Assembly: GCA_027621505.1 (NCBI GenBank)
Contig: JAQCBK010000003.1
Span: 1-64,000, forward strand
Direction of reading: 5' to 3'
Length of the DNA: 64,000 nt
Source of the DNA: Bacteroidota bacterium
GTDB taxonomy: Bacteria > Bacteroidota > Bacteroidia > Flavobacteriales > Flavobacteriaceae
Under the pieces are notes generated by a model that worked only from the letters and a program-made list of their open reading frames with translations, was not told the origin of the DNA and ran no database searches. The translations under genes and the position numbers were made by a program. Below are positions 55,482-64,000 of the stretch, piece by piece. The first letter of the stretch is position 1. The number at the start of each line of letters is the position of its first letter.

Positions 55482-56219
55482 ATGCAAATACTTCATGACA
55501 TTGGCGGTTATTTTTTAATGCTCTCTCAAGTATTCAAACGTTTTACCCGTTGGAATGTGATGAAAAATCTCATCATCAGAGAAGTGGATTCACTGATCGT
55601 AGGGTCAATTGGTATCGTTTCTTTTATTTCCTTTTTTGTTGGAGGTGTGGTTGCCATCCAAACCGCACTCAATCTCAACAATCCACTACTGCCCAAAAAC
55701 CTGATCGGTTTTGCAACCCGACAATCCGTAATCTTGGAATTTGCTCCCACTTTTATTTCGGTGATCATGGCTGGAAAAGTAGGTTCATTTATTACCTCCA
55801 GTTTGGGAACCATGCGTGTGACAGAGCAAATTGATGCACTTCAGGTCATGGGAATCAATACTTATAATTATTTGATTTTCCCGAAGATTGTCGCCATGCT
55901 TTTCTATCCTTTTGTAATCACCATCTCCATGTTTTTAGGGATTCTCGGAGGATACATTGCATCAATCTATGGGGGATTTTGTTCCAGTTCCGACTTCATA
56001 GAAGGGATACAATTGGAATTCATTCCCTTTCATGTGAGATATGCCTTTGTTAAGACTGGTTTTTTTGCCTTTATTTTGGCTACAGTACCCTCTTATCATG
56101 GTTATTTCCTAAAAGGTGGGGCGTTGGAAGTCGGTAAAGCCAGTACCACCTCTTTTGTATGGACAAGCGTACTGATTATTGTTACCAATTATATCATAAC
56201 CCAATTATTATTGGCCTGA
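55482..56219 (+). CDS. mlaE: MlaE-family ABC permease
   Basis: The 245-residue inner-membrane protein has the MlaE (YrbE) fold with GVVAIQTALNLNNPLL, RQSVILEFAPTFISVIMAGKVGSFITSSLGTMRVTEQIDAL and PKIVAMLFYPFV. With MlaF it forms a phospholipid transport complex between the two membranes. The frame is open to 55464 (TTG); the ATG at 55482 fits the family. Its stop overlaps the mlaF start as TGATG. No mlaD is adjacent. Confidence 0.92.
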   Translation: MQILHDIGGYFLMLSQVFKRFTRWNVMKNLIIREVDSLIVGSIGIVSFISFFVGGVVAIQTALNLNNPLLPKNLIGFATRQSVILEFAPTFISVIMAGKVGSFITSSLGTMRVTEQIDALQVMGINTYNYLIFPKIVAMLFYPFVITISMFLGILGGYIASIYGGFCSSSDFIEGIQLEFIPFHVRYAFVKTGFFAFILATVPSYHGYFLKGGALEVGKASTTSFVWTSVLIIVTNYIITQLLLA

Positions 56220-56983
56220 TGATCGCTATAGATAAACTTTGTAAATCATTTAATGGCACCAAGGTCTTAACGGACATTTCTACCGAATTCGAACAGGGTA
56301 AAACCAACTTAATCATCGGTCAAAGTGGCTCTGGGAAAACCGTTTTACTCAAATGCATTCTCGGACTCTATGGAATAGACAGTGGAACTATTTTTTTTGA
56401 AAACCGCTCACTTCAAGAAATGGACAACAAAGAAAGAAGCATTCTTCGCCAAGAGATGGGAATGGTTTTCCAGGGGAGTGCATTGTTTGATTCCATGACT
56501 GTAGAGGAAAATATCATGTTTCCCATGCAGATGTTAACCCAAAAAACGCCTGAGGAAATGCTCGATCGTGCCAACGAAGTCATCAAAAGGGTAAATCTCA
56601 TCAATGCCAATAAGAAACTACCCTCTGAGATCTCCGGTGGAATGCAAAAAAGAGTTGCTATTGCAAGAGCCGTCGTCATGAATCCCAAATATCTCTTTTG
56701 TGATGAGCCCAATTCTGGTCTGGATCCCAAAACTTCGACTTTGATCGATAATCTGATTCAAGAAATTACCAAAGAATTTCAAATCACAACCGTCATCAAT
56801 ACGCATGATATGAATTCAGTGATGGAAATTGGAGAAAAAATACTGTTCCTTGAAAATGGCCGAAAAGGATGGGAAGGATCGAATCAAGAGGTCTTAAAGA
56901 CTGAAAACAAAAGTGTAGGCAATTTTATCTATTCCTCCAATCTCTTTAGAAAAGTGAGGATAGCTTATCAAGAAAAAAGTTAA
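56219..56983 (+). CDS. mlaF: MlaF-family ABC ATPase
   Basis: The 254-residue ATPase powers the MlaE permease. It has the Walker A GQSGSGKT near 34-41, the signature SGGMQKRVAIARA, Walker B LFCDEPNSGLDP and the His loop NTHDMNS. The ATG at 56219 overlaps the mlaE stop by one base, so translation is coupled. The longer frame from 56159 lies inside mlaE. Its end overlaps the convergent guanylyltransferase by 4 bp. Confidence 0.93.
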   Translation: MIAIDKLCKSFNGTKVLTDISTEFEQGKTNLIIGQSGSGKTVLLKCILGLYGIDSGTIFFENRSLQEMDNKERSILRQEMGMVFQGSALFDSMTVEENIMFPMQMLTQKTPEEMLDRANEVIKRVNLINANKKLPSEISGGMQKRVAIARAVVMNPKYLFCDEPNSGLDPKTSTLIDNLIQEITKEFQITTVINTHDMNSVMEIGEKILFLENGRKGWEGSNQEVLKTENKSVGNFIYSSNLFRKVRIAYQEKS

Positions 56984-58062
56984 TCTTTTTTACTGTTGAA
57001 TTTTTTTTGAGCTCGCTCAGCAATTTCTTTAAGATTTTGATTTTCATCCATGGGGATGATCATCAAAACCTCTTCCGAATCAATAACGATAAAATCCTCC
57101 AAGCCCGAAATGACTACCTTTTTGTTGGAATTGGTTTTGATCAAATTGCCATTGGCGGCATGGGCATACAATGATGCATTGACTACAGCATTTTTTTCAT
57201 TGTCCTTGGGTTGACGATCGTAGATTGATTTCCAACTGCCCAGGTCGTCCCAATCAAAACGAGCAGGGATCAGAAAAATGTACTCAGATTTTTCCATCAA
57301 AGCATAATCGACTGAGATGTTTTCAGCCAAGGGGTAATTTTTAGCAATAAAATTTGCTTCTGCAGTTGTATTCAACTGATCCCATCCGCTATGGAAAAGT
57401 GCGTATAGTTTGGGAGCATGGGTTTCGAACCCCTTCAGCACTGCATTGGCAGACCAAACAAAGATTCCTGAGTTCCAAAAGTAATTTCCCGAATCAATAA
57501 AAGCTTGCGCAGTGGCTTTATCGGGCTTTTCTGTAAAAGCTTTTACCCTTTTCACCTCCCCTTCACTCTCGTCTTTTTCGATCGCCACATAACCGAATCC
57601 AGTGGAGGGGAAATCAGGACGAATTCCAAAGGTGATTAAGTTTTTTTCATCGGCATGGGACAAAGCCAAAGTCATGTCCTTTACAAACAGCATTTCATCA
57701 ACAATGACATGATCACTCGGACAAATCACTATTTTGGCATCGGGATTGATTTTTTTGATTTTAAGACTCGCCATCAAAATACAAGTGGCCGTATTGCGGC
57801 GTTCTGGTTCGCATATCACTTGATCGGGGGACATTTGATCTCCCAATTGATCTAAGATGATGCTTTTGTATCGCCCTTGGGTGACAATATAAATATTGGA
57901 GGCGGGAATAAAATTTTCTAAACGACCAAAGGTGCTTTGCAACAAGGAAACCCCTTCCCCAGTCATGTCGTGAAATTGCTTGGGAAAATCGGGAGTGCTT
58001 GAAGGCCAAAATCGCGAACCGATTCCTCCAGCCATGATGATTGCAAAGTAATTTTTAGACAT
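56980..58062 (-). CDS. Mannose-1-phosphate guanylyltransferase
   Basis: This 360-residue nucleotidyltransferase makes GDP-mannose from mannose-1-phosphate and GTP. The signature AIIMAGGIGSRFWPSS opens the protein; VICPSDHVI, GFGYVAIE and VKAFTEKPD follow. The C-terminal isomerase domain of the bifunctional enzyme is absent. GDP-mannose feeds glycan and GDP-fucose synthesis. It overlaps the SprT-like gene by 8 bp. Confidence 0.93.
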   Translation of the reverse strand: MSKNYFAIIMAGGIGSRFWPSSTPDFPKQFHDMTGEGVSLLQSTFGRLENFIPASNIYIVTQGRYKSIILDQLGDQMSPDQVICEPERRNTATCILMASLKIKKINPDAKIVICPSDHVIVDEMLFVKDMTLALSHADEKNLITFGIRPDFPSTGFGYVAIEKDESEGEVKRVKAFTEKPDKATAQAFIDSGNYFWNSGIFVWSANAVLKGFETHAPKLYALFHSGWDQLNTTAEANFIAKNYPLAENISVDYALMEKSEYIFLIPARFDWDDLGSWKSIYDRQPKDNEKNAVVNASLYAHAANGNLIKTNSNKKVVISGLEDFIVIDSEEVLMIIPMDENQNLKEIAERAQKKFNSKKD

Positions 58063-58669
58063 TATTTTCTACTTTAATGACTTGTGCATGGGGGCTAAAA
58101 AGATATTTTCTTCGGCTGTCCATCTCTGTACATTCAAAACGTTTGACACGCTTTTTTCCCTTAATGAATCTCCTTCCATTGTAAATTTCAAAAATTGACC
58201 CAAAATCCAATTCAAAAATATAGTTTTTTTCACTCTTGGGATCATATTGATTAAGGGCCATTACCAAATCAGAATCAGAGTCGGAAGAGGCCTTTGGGTT
58301 TCTAAAATGAGCTTGAAGCACCTCCAATAATTCTTCTGGGAAAATGGAAGAATTCAAAAATGGCGCTATGATTTTTTGGTAGGTTTCTTTCCATTCTTTA
58401 CCATGTGGCTTGATCCCCGGCCCAAAATTCTTAAAGGTCAACAGATGGGCAATTTCGTGCAGGGTGGTGATCAAAAATCGGTAGGGATTGTCCATTTCAT
58501 TGACCGTAATCTGGTGACCACCGTTTGCCAAAGCCCTAAAATCTCCATGTTTGGTAACGCGACTTTTACTGATCACCAAGTTTACCTCCCATTGACTGAG
58601 GTAATGAGAAAGTAAGGGCATGGCATTTTTAGGAATATAATTCGCTATGCCACCAATTGCGTCTTTCAT
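58055..58669 (-). CDS. SprT-like zinc-metalloprotease domain protein
   Basis: The 204-residue protein has the SprT zinc motif HEIAH at 71-75 within TTLHEIAHLLTF, followed by HGKEWKETYQKI, where a third ligand is expected. Relatives resemble the core of SPRTN/Wss1 proteases that digest DNA-protein crosslinks, but bacterial roles are unproven. The frame is open from 58711; the ATG at 58669 avoids a 38-bp overlap with the SDR gene and starts at the family boundary. Confidence 0.8.
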   Translation of the reverse strand: MKDAIGGIANYIPKNAMPLLSHYLSQWEVNLVISKSRVTKHGDFRALANGGHQITVNEMDNPYRFLITTLHEIAHLLTFKNFGPGIKPHGKEWKETYQKIIAPFLNSSIFPEELLEVLQAHFRNPKASSDSDSDLVMALNQYDPKSEKNYIFELDFGSIFEIYNGRRFIKGKKRVKRFECTEMDSRRKYLFSPHAQVIKVENNV

Positions 58670-58673
58670 ATGG

Positions 58674-59354
58674 CTATGGGGTAGAGGATGATACGGGTAA
58701 AACTTTGCCATTGTAGAAGCGTTGTCCGTTCAATCCAAAGTCGATAACATATTGGGCCATCTCCGATGCACTGACTGGGGCTTGATATCCTGGAAAAGCC
58801 TCTTCTAGCATCTCTGTTTGTACAGCTCCAAGAGCCAATGCGTTAAATGAAGGGCCACTTTCCTTAAATTCCTCTGCCAATAGCTCGGTGAGGATGACCA
58901 AAGCACCCTTACTGCTACTGTAGGCTGACAAACCTGGAAACTTCGCACTGCCCTGAACACCACCCATACTGCTGATGTTAAGAACGTGTCCCTCCGCATT
59001 CATCTGAGGCAACATCAAACGGGTTAAAGTTGCTACGGCAAAAACATTGACCCTATAAACCTCCTCAAACTCGGAGGAAGATATTTCCAAAAAAGGCTTA
59101 TTGATCAAACTTCCCGCATTGTTGATCAAAACATCAATAGGCCCAAAGGAGGATTTTACCTGATGAGCAAAGGTGACAACTTCTGATTCAATTGAAAGAT
59201 CCACAGAAAAGGGGAAAATGTTGTCGATACCCTCGAGCGGTTTTATATTTCTGGAAAGGGCAATTACACGATGTCCGTTTGCAGCGGCTTGCTGAGAAAC
59301 GGCAAAGCCCACGCCTCTGCTAGCACCTGTAACAAGAAAGGTTTTCATCAGCAT
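58674..59354 (-). CDS. Short-chain dehydrogenase/reductase
   Basis: The 226-residue classical SDR has the NAD(P) loop TGASRGVG (about 10-17), NNAG in VLINNAGS, the catalytic Ser in ISSMGG and YSSSK (Tyr and Lys). It probably reduces a small carbonyl compound or oxidises an alcohol; substrate unknown. Start at 59354 is used, and 59348 is an alternative. It lies 4 bp upstream of the SprT-like gene and 31 bp from pdhC. Confidence 0.9.
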   Translation of the reverse strand: MLMKTFLVTGASRGVGFAVSQQAAANGHRVIALSRNIKPLEGIDNIFPFSVDLSIESEVVTFAHQVKSSFGPIDVLINNAGSLINKPFLEISSSEFEEVYRVNVFAVATLTRLMLPQMNAEGHVLNISSMGGVQGSAKFPGLSAYSSSKGALVILTELLAEEFKESGPSFNALALGAVQTEMLEEAFPGYQAPVSASEMAQYVIDFGLNGQRFYNGKVLPVSSSTP

Positions 59355-59385
59355 TCATTTAAAGGTTGGTTTTGGGTTTTCCCCA

Positions 59386-61026
59386 CTAAGAAACCAAAAG
59401 TCTAATCGGGTTTTCTATGTACAACCTCAAGGTTTGTAAAAACTGAGCTCCCGTAGCACCGTCAACTGTTCTGTGGTCACATGCCAATGTAAGTTTCATG
59501 GTACTGCCAACAACGATTTCATCAGCACGAACTACCGGTTTTTTCTCTATTGCACCAACGGAAAGAATAGCCGAATTGGGTTGATTGATGATGGAAGTAA
59601 ATTCTTGAATGCCAAACATGCCTAAATTGGAGACCGTAAAGGTGCTCCCATCCATTTCAGCAGGAGTCAATTTCTTGTCTCTGGCTCTAAGGGCATAATC
59701 TTTAACAGTCACCCCAATTTGTCTTAAATCCATCTCATCGGTAAATTGGAGCACAGGAACGACCAGTCCATCTTCAACAGCAACGGCTACCCCCAAATGG
59801 ACGTGGTGATTTTGAACCACTTTGTCATCGTACCACTGAGAATTAACTTGAGGATGTTCCTTCAAGGACAAGGCTACAGCTTTGAGGACGATATCATTAA
59901 AGGAAATTTTGGTATCGGGTAGGGTATTGAATTGTTCACGAAAAGCAATGGCATTGTCCATGTTCATTTCTACGCCAAGATAGTAATGGGGAGCAGAAAA
60001 TTTAGAGGCAGAGAGGCGCTTCGCAATGGCTTTCCTCATGGAACTATTGGCCAATTCAGTAACGCTTTCTACCCCACTTGGCCCTTTGGAGAGCGCAAAG
60101 CCTCCCGAGCTTCCTTTGAAGTTTTCTATGTCACGTTTGATGATTCTACCTCCATCACCAGATCCATTAACTTGTTGGAGGCTAATCCCTTTTTCCTCGG
60201 CCAATTTTTTTGCCAAAGGAGATGCGATCAATCTACCGTTTTGGTTGTGATTAAGAGCTATGGGTGTTTGTGGAGCTACAGGGGTAGGTTGGTTTGTTTC
60301 CACTGGCTTTTCAACAGCCGGTGCACTAACTTCTGCCTTTGGTGCTTCCACAGGGGTGTCAGCAGAAATATTACTGGCAATGGCAGCTTCTACGTCTTTG
60401 GGGTCGGTTCCCGCTTTGCCAATGGCTGCTAATACAGAATCAACAGCTGCAGATTGACCTTCTTCCAGGCCAATATACAGTAGAGTACCAGAGTAAAATG
60501 ATTCAAACTCCATGGTGGCTTTGTCGGTTTCAATCTCTGCCAATATGTCTCCTTCGTTTACCGCATCTCCTACCTTTTTGTTCCATTTGGCTACGGTACC
60601 TTCCTCCATAGTATCACTCAATCGAGGCATGGTGATGACCTCAACACCATCAGGCATGGCTGTTTTTTCGGCAACAGGCGTAGCTACAGCTATTGCCTCA
60701 GTAACTGGAGCAGGTGATGCGTTTTCTGATTCTGATGGAGCAGAAGCAGGGGCTTCTCCTCCTTTAAGCATTGCAGAAATGTCCTCTCCTTTTTCACCAA
60801 TAATAGCCAAAAGGGAATCCACGGGAGCAGTTCCTCCTTCTTCAATCCCAATATGGAGTAACTCGCCCTCTTGGAAAGACTCAAACTCCATGGTGGCTTT
60901 GTCGGTTTCTATCTCGGCCAGTATGTCGCCTTCCTTAACCGCATCCCCCACTTTTTTGAACCATTTGGCAACGGTGCCCTCCTCCATGGTATCACTCAAA
61001 CGTGGCATATTTATTAGTTCGGCCAT
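59386..61026 (-). CDS. pdhC: Pyruvate dehydrogenase E2, dihydrolipoamide acetyltransferase
   Basis: E2 passes the acetyl group from E1 to coenzyme A. The 546-residue protein has two lipoyl domains (about 2-78 and 130-205) with lipoylation lysines K43 and K169, each in ETDKATMEFESF. An Ala/Pro-rich linker, a peripheral-subunit-binding domain (RLIASPLAKKLAEEKGI) and the catalytic core ending in DHRTVDGATGAQF follow. The first 50 residues of the two lipoyl domains are almost identical in protein but differ at many third bases in DNA. It begins 1 bp after pdhA. Confidence 0.97.
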   Translation of the reverse strand: MAELINMPRLSDTMEEGTVAKWFKKVGDAVKEGDILAEIETDKATMEFESFQEGELLHIGIEEGGTAPVDSLLAIIGEKGEDISAMLKGGEAPASAPSESENASPAPVTEAIAVATPVAEKTAMPDGVEVITMPRLSDTMEEGTVAKWNKKVGDAVNEGDILAEIETDKATMEFESFYSGTLLYIGLEEGQSAAVDSVLAAIGKAGTDPKDVEAAIASNISADTPVEAPKAEVSAPAVEKPVETNQPTPVAPQTPIALNHNQNGRLIASPLAKKLAEEKGISLQQVNGSGDGGRIIKRDIENFKGSSGGFALSKGPSGVESVTELANSSMRKAIAKRLSASKFSAPHYYLGVEMNMDNAIAFREQFNTLPDTKISFNDIVLKAVALSLKEHPQVNSQWYDDKVVQNHHVHLGVAVAVEDGLVVPVLQFTDEMDLRQIGVTVKDYALRARDKKLTPAEMDGSTFTVSNLGMFGIQEFTSIINQPNSAILSVGAIEKKPVVRADEIVVGSTMKLTLACDHRTVDGATGAQFLQTLRLYIENPIRLLVS

Positions 61027-61027
61027 T

Positions 61028-62029
61028 CTAGTCTAATTTATGCTTAATAAATGGATAATCTTTCTGCTCGTAAACTGCATCGTACATCACGGATTGGTCT
61101 GGATAAGGGGATTCCTCGGCAAACTTTTCGCATTCACTAACCTTAGCTTTTACGCTGGCATCCAACTCGTCCAGTTGTTTTTGGGAGGCATATTTGTTTT
61201 TGAGAATGATCTCTTTGACTTGGGTGATGGGATCGATTTTTCGATATTCTTCTACCTCTTCTTTGGTTCTGTACTTTTGGGCGTCCGACATGGAATGTCC
61301 TCTATATCGGTAGGTTTTCATTTCGAGAAAAGAGGGACCTTTTCCGGCTCTGGCGTGTCTGATGGCTTTGTCCAATTCCTCAGCAACTGCTACAGGATCC
61401 ATGCCGTCGACGGGGCCACAGGGCATTTCATAGCCCAACCCCAACTTCCATATTTCTTGATGACTTGCAGTTCGGGCCACCGATGTACCCATTGCATAAC
61501 CGTTGTTCTCCACAACAAAAACAACTGGTAATTGCCACAAGGTGGCAAGATTGAGTGTTTCGTGGAGAGCGCCTTGTCTGACCGCACCATCCCCCATAAA
61601 ACAGAGGGTTACATTGTCTCTATTAAAATATTTATCCCCAAAAGCCATTCCTGCTCCCAATGGAATCTGTCCACCGACAATACCGTGACCACCATGAAAA
61701 TTGTATTCTTTAGAAAAAATATGCATGGATCCACCCAATCCCATAGAAGTTCCAGTTGCTTTACCAAACAATTCGGCCATCACACGCTTGGGATCCACTC
61801 CCATTCCAATGGGTTGAACGTGATTTCGGTAGGCAGTTATCATACGGTCTTTGCCCAACTCCATCACATGAAGTGCTCCGGCTAGGATGGCCTCTTGCCC
61901 ATTGTATAGGTGGAGAAAGCCACGTACTTTTTGCTGGATGTAGACAGCGGCTAGCTTGTCTTCAAACTTTCGCCAAAACAACATGTCTTCGTACCACTTT
62001 AAATAGGTAGCTTTTGTGATTTTTTTCAT
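61028..62029 (-). CDS. pdhA: Pyruvate dehydrogenase E1 component, alpha subunit
   Basis: E1 decarboxylates pyruvate with thiamine diphosphate. The 333-residue alpha subunit has the ThDP motif GDGAVRQGALHETLNLATLWQLPVVFVVENN, the MITAYRNHVQPIGMG substrate loop and the phosphorylation-loop-like TYRYRGHSMSD. The beta subunit is not adjacent, as in other flavobacteria where it lies elsewhere. It and pdhC form one transcript. Confidence 0.97.
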   Translation of the reverse strand: MKKITKATYLKWYEDMLFWRKFEDKLAAVYIQQKVRGFLHLYNGQEAILAGALHVMELGKDRMITAYRNHVQPIGMGVDPKRVMAELFGKATGTSMGLGGSMHIFSKEYNFHGGHGIVGGQIPLGAGMAFGDKYFNRDNVTLCFMGDGAVRQGALHETLNLATLWQLPVVFVVENNGYAMGTSVARTASHQEIWKLGLGYEMPCGPVDGMDPVAVAEELDKAIRHARAGKGPSFLEMKTYRYRGHSMSDAQKYRTKEEVEEYRKIDPITQVKEIILKNKYASQKQLDELDASVKAKVSECEKFAEESPYPDQSVMYDAVYEQKDYPFIKHKLD

Positions 62030-62058
62030 TAAACGGAATCAATTATCAAATTCGAATT

Positions 62059-62066
62059 CAAAATTA
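62059..62066 (-). promoter_or_regulatory. Candidate -7 box of pdhA-pdhC
   Basis: On the minus strand TAATTTTG matches TAnnTTTG. The leader would be about 25 nt. No -33 element stands out. Confidence 0.35.
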
Positions 62067-62117
62067 CTGAATTATGTCCTTCTGATAAAAAATAATTTAA
62101 TAATTGATGGTGGAAAT

Positions 62118-63302
62118 TCAAAAGGTTCCCTCCACAGGCTGGGTATCCTCTTGAGGAAGAGGGTTGGATCGGTTAAATCCAAAGGTTAAAGAAAATCGAA
62201 CGGTATTCTCCAGAGGATTTCTGATTTTTGAGGTGGAGGAAAGATAGGAAATATCTATCACCATCCCATTGAGTTTAAATCCAGCACCAAATGTCATGTA
62301 TCTTCGTGATCCTTTTTCCTCGCTCTCATTGAAATATCCTGTCCTGAGCGCTAATGTTTCCGCAAAAAGATATTCAAAACCCAATGCCCAGGTTATTTCT
62401 TTCAACTCCTCTGCCATTCCACCGGGAGCATCGTTGAATGATTTAAAAATCCCATTGAAAAAGTTAATATCTGGTTGCCTGTATCCTTGCAACTCATTGT
62501 TATTGTTGTAGTAAGCTACGGGGGTAGGGACCAAAAGTTTAGACAATTCGAGATGAATCCCCAGAACATTGGAGGTGTCAAAAATCAAATCCAAGCCTGT
62601 ACCTATTTTAAGGTTGGTTGGAATGAAGTCCGTTTGCCCCCCTTCGTCGTACTTGAGTCGAGGACCAATATTCGAAATGTTAAATCCAGCCCTGATCAAT
62701 CCGTCCAGATTTCCCATGTCGAAGGGGGAACTTTGGTAAAAGCCCGCAATGTCAACTCCCAAACTATTGGCAGAGGTGGCATCCATATCGGTATGAATTT
62801 TTAGGTCGGATCTCAAAAATCTACCTGCGACTGCCATGGCAAAATTTTCGCTCAGTTTTAGAGAGTAGGAGAGATCCAGTGTAATTTCATTGGGTCTTTT
62901 GGAGCCTTGATCAATGATGTCTCCAGAGATCATTTCATTGAACTGAACATTCCCATAACTGAAATACTTGAGGCTGGTTCCCCAGGCGCTTCTCTCATTG
63001 ATTTTAATAAAATAGGATATACTTCCAAGGAAGATATCATCTACCAGTTTTCTCAAATAGGGGGTATAACTGAGTCCCAGTCCACTATCCCCCTCCGAGA
63101 AGGCATATTTGGCAGGGTTCCATTGTTGTGAATAAGAATCGGCAGAGGTGGCGACACCCAATTCTCCCATCCCTGCTGCTCTGGCATCTGGAGTAATCAG
63201 CAGAAAAGGAACGCCAGTAGTAATCACACGATCTTGACCATAAGTTTTTATGAAAAAAAATAGCAAGAGAAAAATCTTAATTGGGGGGCTTATTGACTTC
63301 AT
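62118..63302 (-). CDS. porV: Type IX secretion outer-membrane protein PorV
   Basis: PorV is a beta-barrel shuttle that takes cargo from the T9SS translocon to the PorU sortase. The 394-residue product has a signal peptide (about 1-22, ending KTYGQ). ITPDARAAGMGELGVATSADSYSQQWNPAKYAF near 33-65 is a family hallmark, and barrel-like alternation follows to the end. The frame is open to 63329, but the methionine at 63302 begins the signal peptide directly. Neither porU nor cdd is next to it; gldJ is divergent and pdhA lies 88 bp downstream. Confidence 0.93.
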   Translation of the reverse strand: MKSISPPIKIFLLLFFFIKTYGQDRVITTGVPFLLITPDARAAGMGELGVATSADSYSQQWNPAKYAFSEGDSGLGLSYTPYLRKLVDDIFLGSISYFIKINERSAWGTSLKYFSYGNVQFNEMISGDIIDQGSKRPNEITLDLSYSLKLSENFAMAVAGRFLRSDLKIHTDMDATSANSLGVDIAGFYQSSPFDMGNLDGLIRAGFNISNIGPRLKYDEGGQTDFIPTNLKIGTGLDLIFDTSNVLGIHLELSKLLVPTPVAYYNNNNELQGYRQPDINFFNGIFKSFNDAPGGMAEELKEITWALGFEYLFAETLALRTGYFNESEEKGSRRYMTFGAGFKLNGMVIDISYLSSTSKIRNPLENTVRFSLTFGFNRSNPLPQEDTQPVEGTF

Positions 63303-63516
63303 CACTTTATATTTGATTTTATAACGCAATAAACCCTTATATGTTGTATTGGTTTACCATCAACTTATTAACATTTAGATTTTTTGTAGTAATGGATATA
63401 ATATTAAGATGGAAATTCCGTTATTGTGATAATGATGAAGCTTGCGTTTATTTTACAAATAAAATTTAAGACGCAGATAATTAGTATATTGCATGAAAAT
63501 TAGACCTATCAATCCT

Positions 63517-64000
63517 ATGAAGATTAATTTTTTAATAAGATCTATTTTTATTGTTCTTATAGCTGTTTTTGTGGTTTCTTGTGGAGGAAGAAGCAATGTT
63601 TCCCGAGGAACAGGCTGGGGCATCAACTCAAAGGAAGGTGGTTTCCAATACAATCTTGAGTTTGAAGATCAAGAAAGCGGCCCTGGTTTGGTCTTTATTG
63701 AAGGAGGTACCTACACCAAGGGTCAAGTCCAAGATGATGTTTTGCACGATTGGAACAATACCCCCACCCAACAGCACGTGATGTCTTTTTATATTGACGA
63801 AACAGAGGTGACCAACCTCATGTACATGGAATATCTGAACTGGTTAGAAACTGTATTTCCATTGAGTGAACCCCGATACAGACAAATCTATGAAGGAGCC
63901 CTTCCCGATACATTGGTTTGGAGAAATACATTGGGATACATGGAGGAGCTAACCACCAACTATCTCAGACATCCCGCCTATGCAGAATATCCTGTGGTGG
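63517..64000 (+). CDS. gldJ: Gliding motility lipoprotein GldJ, N-terminal part
   Basis: The frame from the ATG at 63517 stays open to the window edge (161 codons). A lipoprotein signal ends in VFVVSC with the lipid-bearing Cys at 22. It is followed by GLVFIEGGTYTKGQ and FYIDETEVTNLMYMEYLNWLE, the formylglycine-generating-enzyme-like domain of GldJ. GldJ is essential for gliding and T9SS secretion in F. johnsoniae. It is divergent from porV across 214 bp. Confidence 0.9.
   Translation, partial: MKINFLIRSIFIVLIAVFVVSCGGRSNVSRGTGWGINSKEGGFQYNLEFEDQESGPGLVFIEGGTYTKGQVQDDVLHDWNNTPTQQHVMSFYIDETEVTNLMYMEYLNWLETVFPLSEPRYRQIYEGALPDTLVWRNTLGYMEELTTNYLRHPAYAEYPVV

Noticed and set aside
1-64000. CRISPR arrays, prophage, insertion sequences, integrons or toxin-antitoxin pairs
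   Set aside because: No regularly spaced repeats, transposase, integrase or typical small toxin genes were seen.

Overview
The window reads as chromosomal core DNA of a flavobacterium (Bacteroidota, Flavobacteriia). The grounds are gliding and type IX secretion genes (gldB, gldC, porV, the start of gldJ), a dcw cell-division cluster without murF, a DnaG primase whose zinc ligands are replaced as in Bacteroidota, start codons without clear Shine-Dalgarno sequences, and repeated -7 boxes of the Bacteroidota form TAnnTTTG. Genus cannot be told from the sequence. No insertion sequence, prophage, CRISPR array or rRNA operon was seen.

Layout. 1-3025: tail of an unidentified protein, a nucleoside-type MFS transporter and a ketoglutarate-semialdehyde-type aldehyde dehydrogenase. 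3051-6871: an accessory-looking block with a broken DtxR/MntR-family metal regulator, an exported SAM-methyltransferase and a FecA-like TonB-dependent receptor. The two intact genes each carry a related palindrome with the same ATC centre just downstream of a likely promoter. 6955-7511: a bidirectional terminator, tRNA-Arg(UCG) and a 400-bp stretch without genes. 7533-10198: a PBP4-like carboxypeptidase that has lost its KTG box, and an exported GH29 fucosidase. 10219-26003 (minus): yqeY and a tightly packed dcw cluster (mraZ, rsmH, ftsL, ftsI, murE, mraY, murD, ftsW, murG, murC, ftsQ, ftsA, ftsZ), headed by an array of MraZ-type repeats. 26182-30427: an alpha/beta hydrolase, engB, gldC, gldB, nadE and a response regulator with a degenerate receiver. 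30424-43863 (minus): dnaG, a polyprenyl synthase, rlmN, queA, aroA, a MazG-like hydrolase, a HAD phosphatase, a deacetylase-like protein with altered catalytic motif, radC, mpl, a TPR protein, obgE and adk. 43951-47619 (plus): purK, purE and an M3 peptidase. 47767-51268 (minus): aconitase, a rhodanese and a UbiA-like membrane protein. 51393-56983 (plus): gcvP, a KAS III-like enzyme, mlaE and mlaF. 56980-63302 (minus): mannose-1-phosphate guanylyltransferase, a SprT-like protein, an SDR, pdhC, pdhA and porV. 63517 to the end: gldJ, cut by the window edge.

Most of the window is housekeeping: envelope synthesis and division (dcw, mpl, mlaEF, fucosidase), central metabolism (acn, pdhA/pdhC, gcvP, purK/purE), DNA and RNA processes (dnaG, rlmN, queA, engB, obgE, radC) and gliding/T9SS. 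The part most likely to hold undescribed biology is 3051-6871: a decayed metal-responsive repressor beside two intact, apparently co-regulated genes for exported products. Second-rank oddities are four conserved-looking proteins with lost catalytic or phosphoacceptor residues, the phased MraZ operator over the dcw promoter, and the absence of porU and cdd between gldJ, porV and pdhA.
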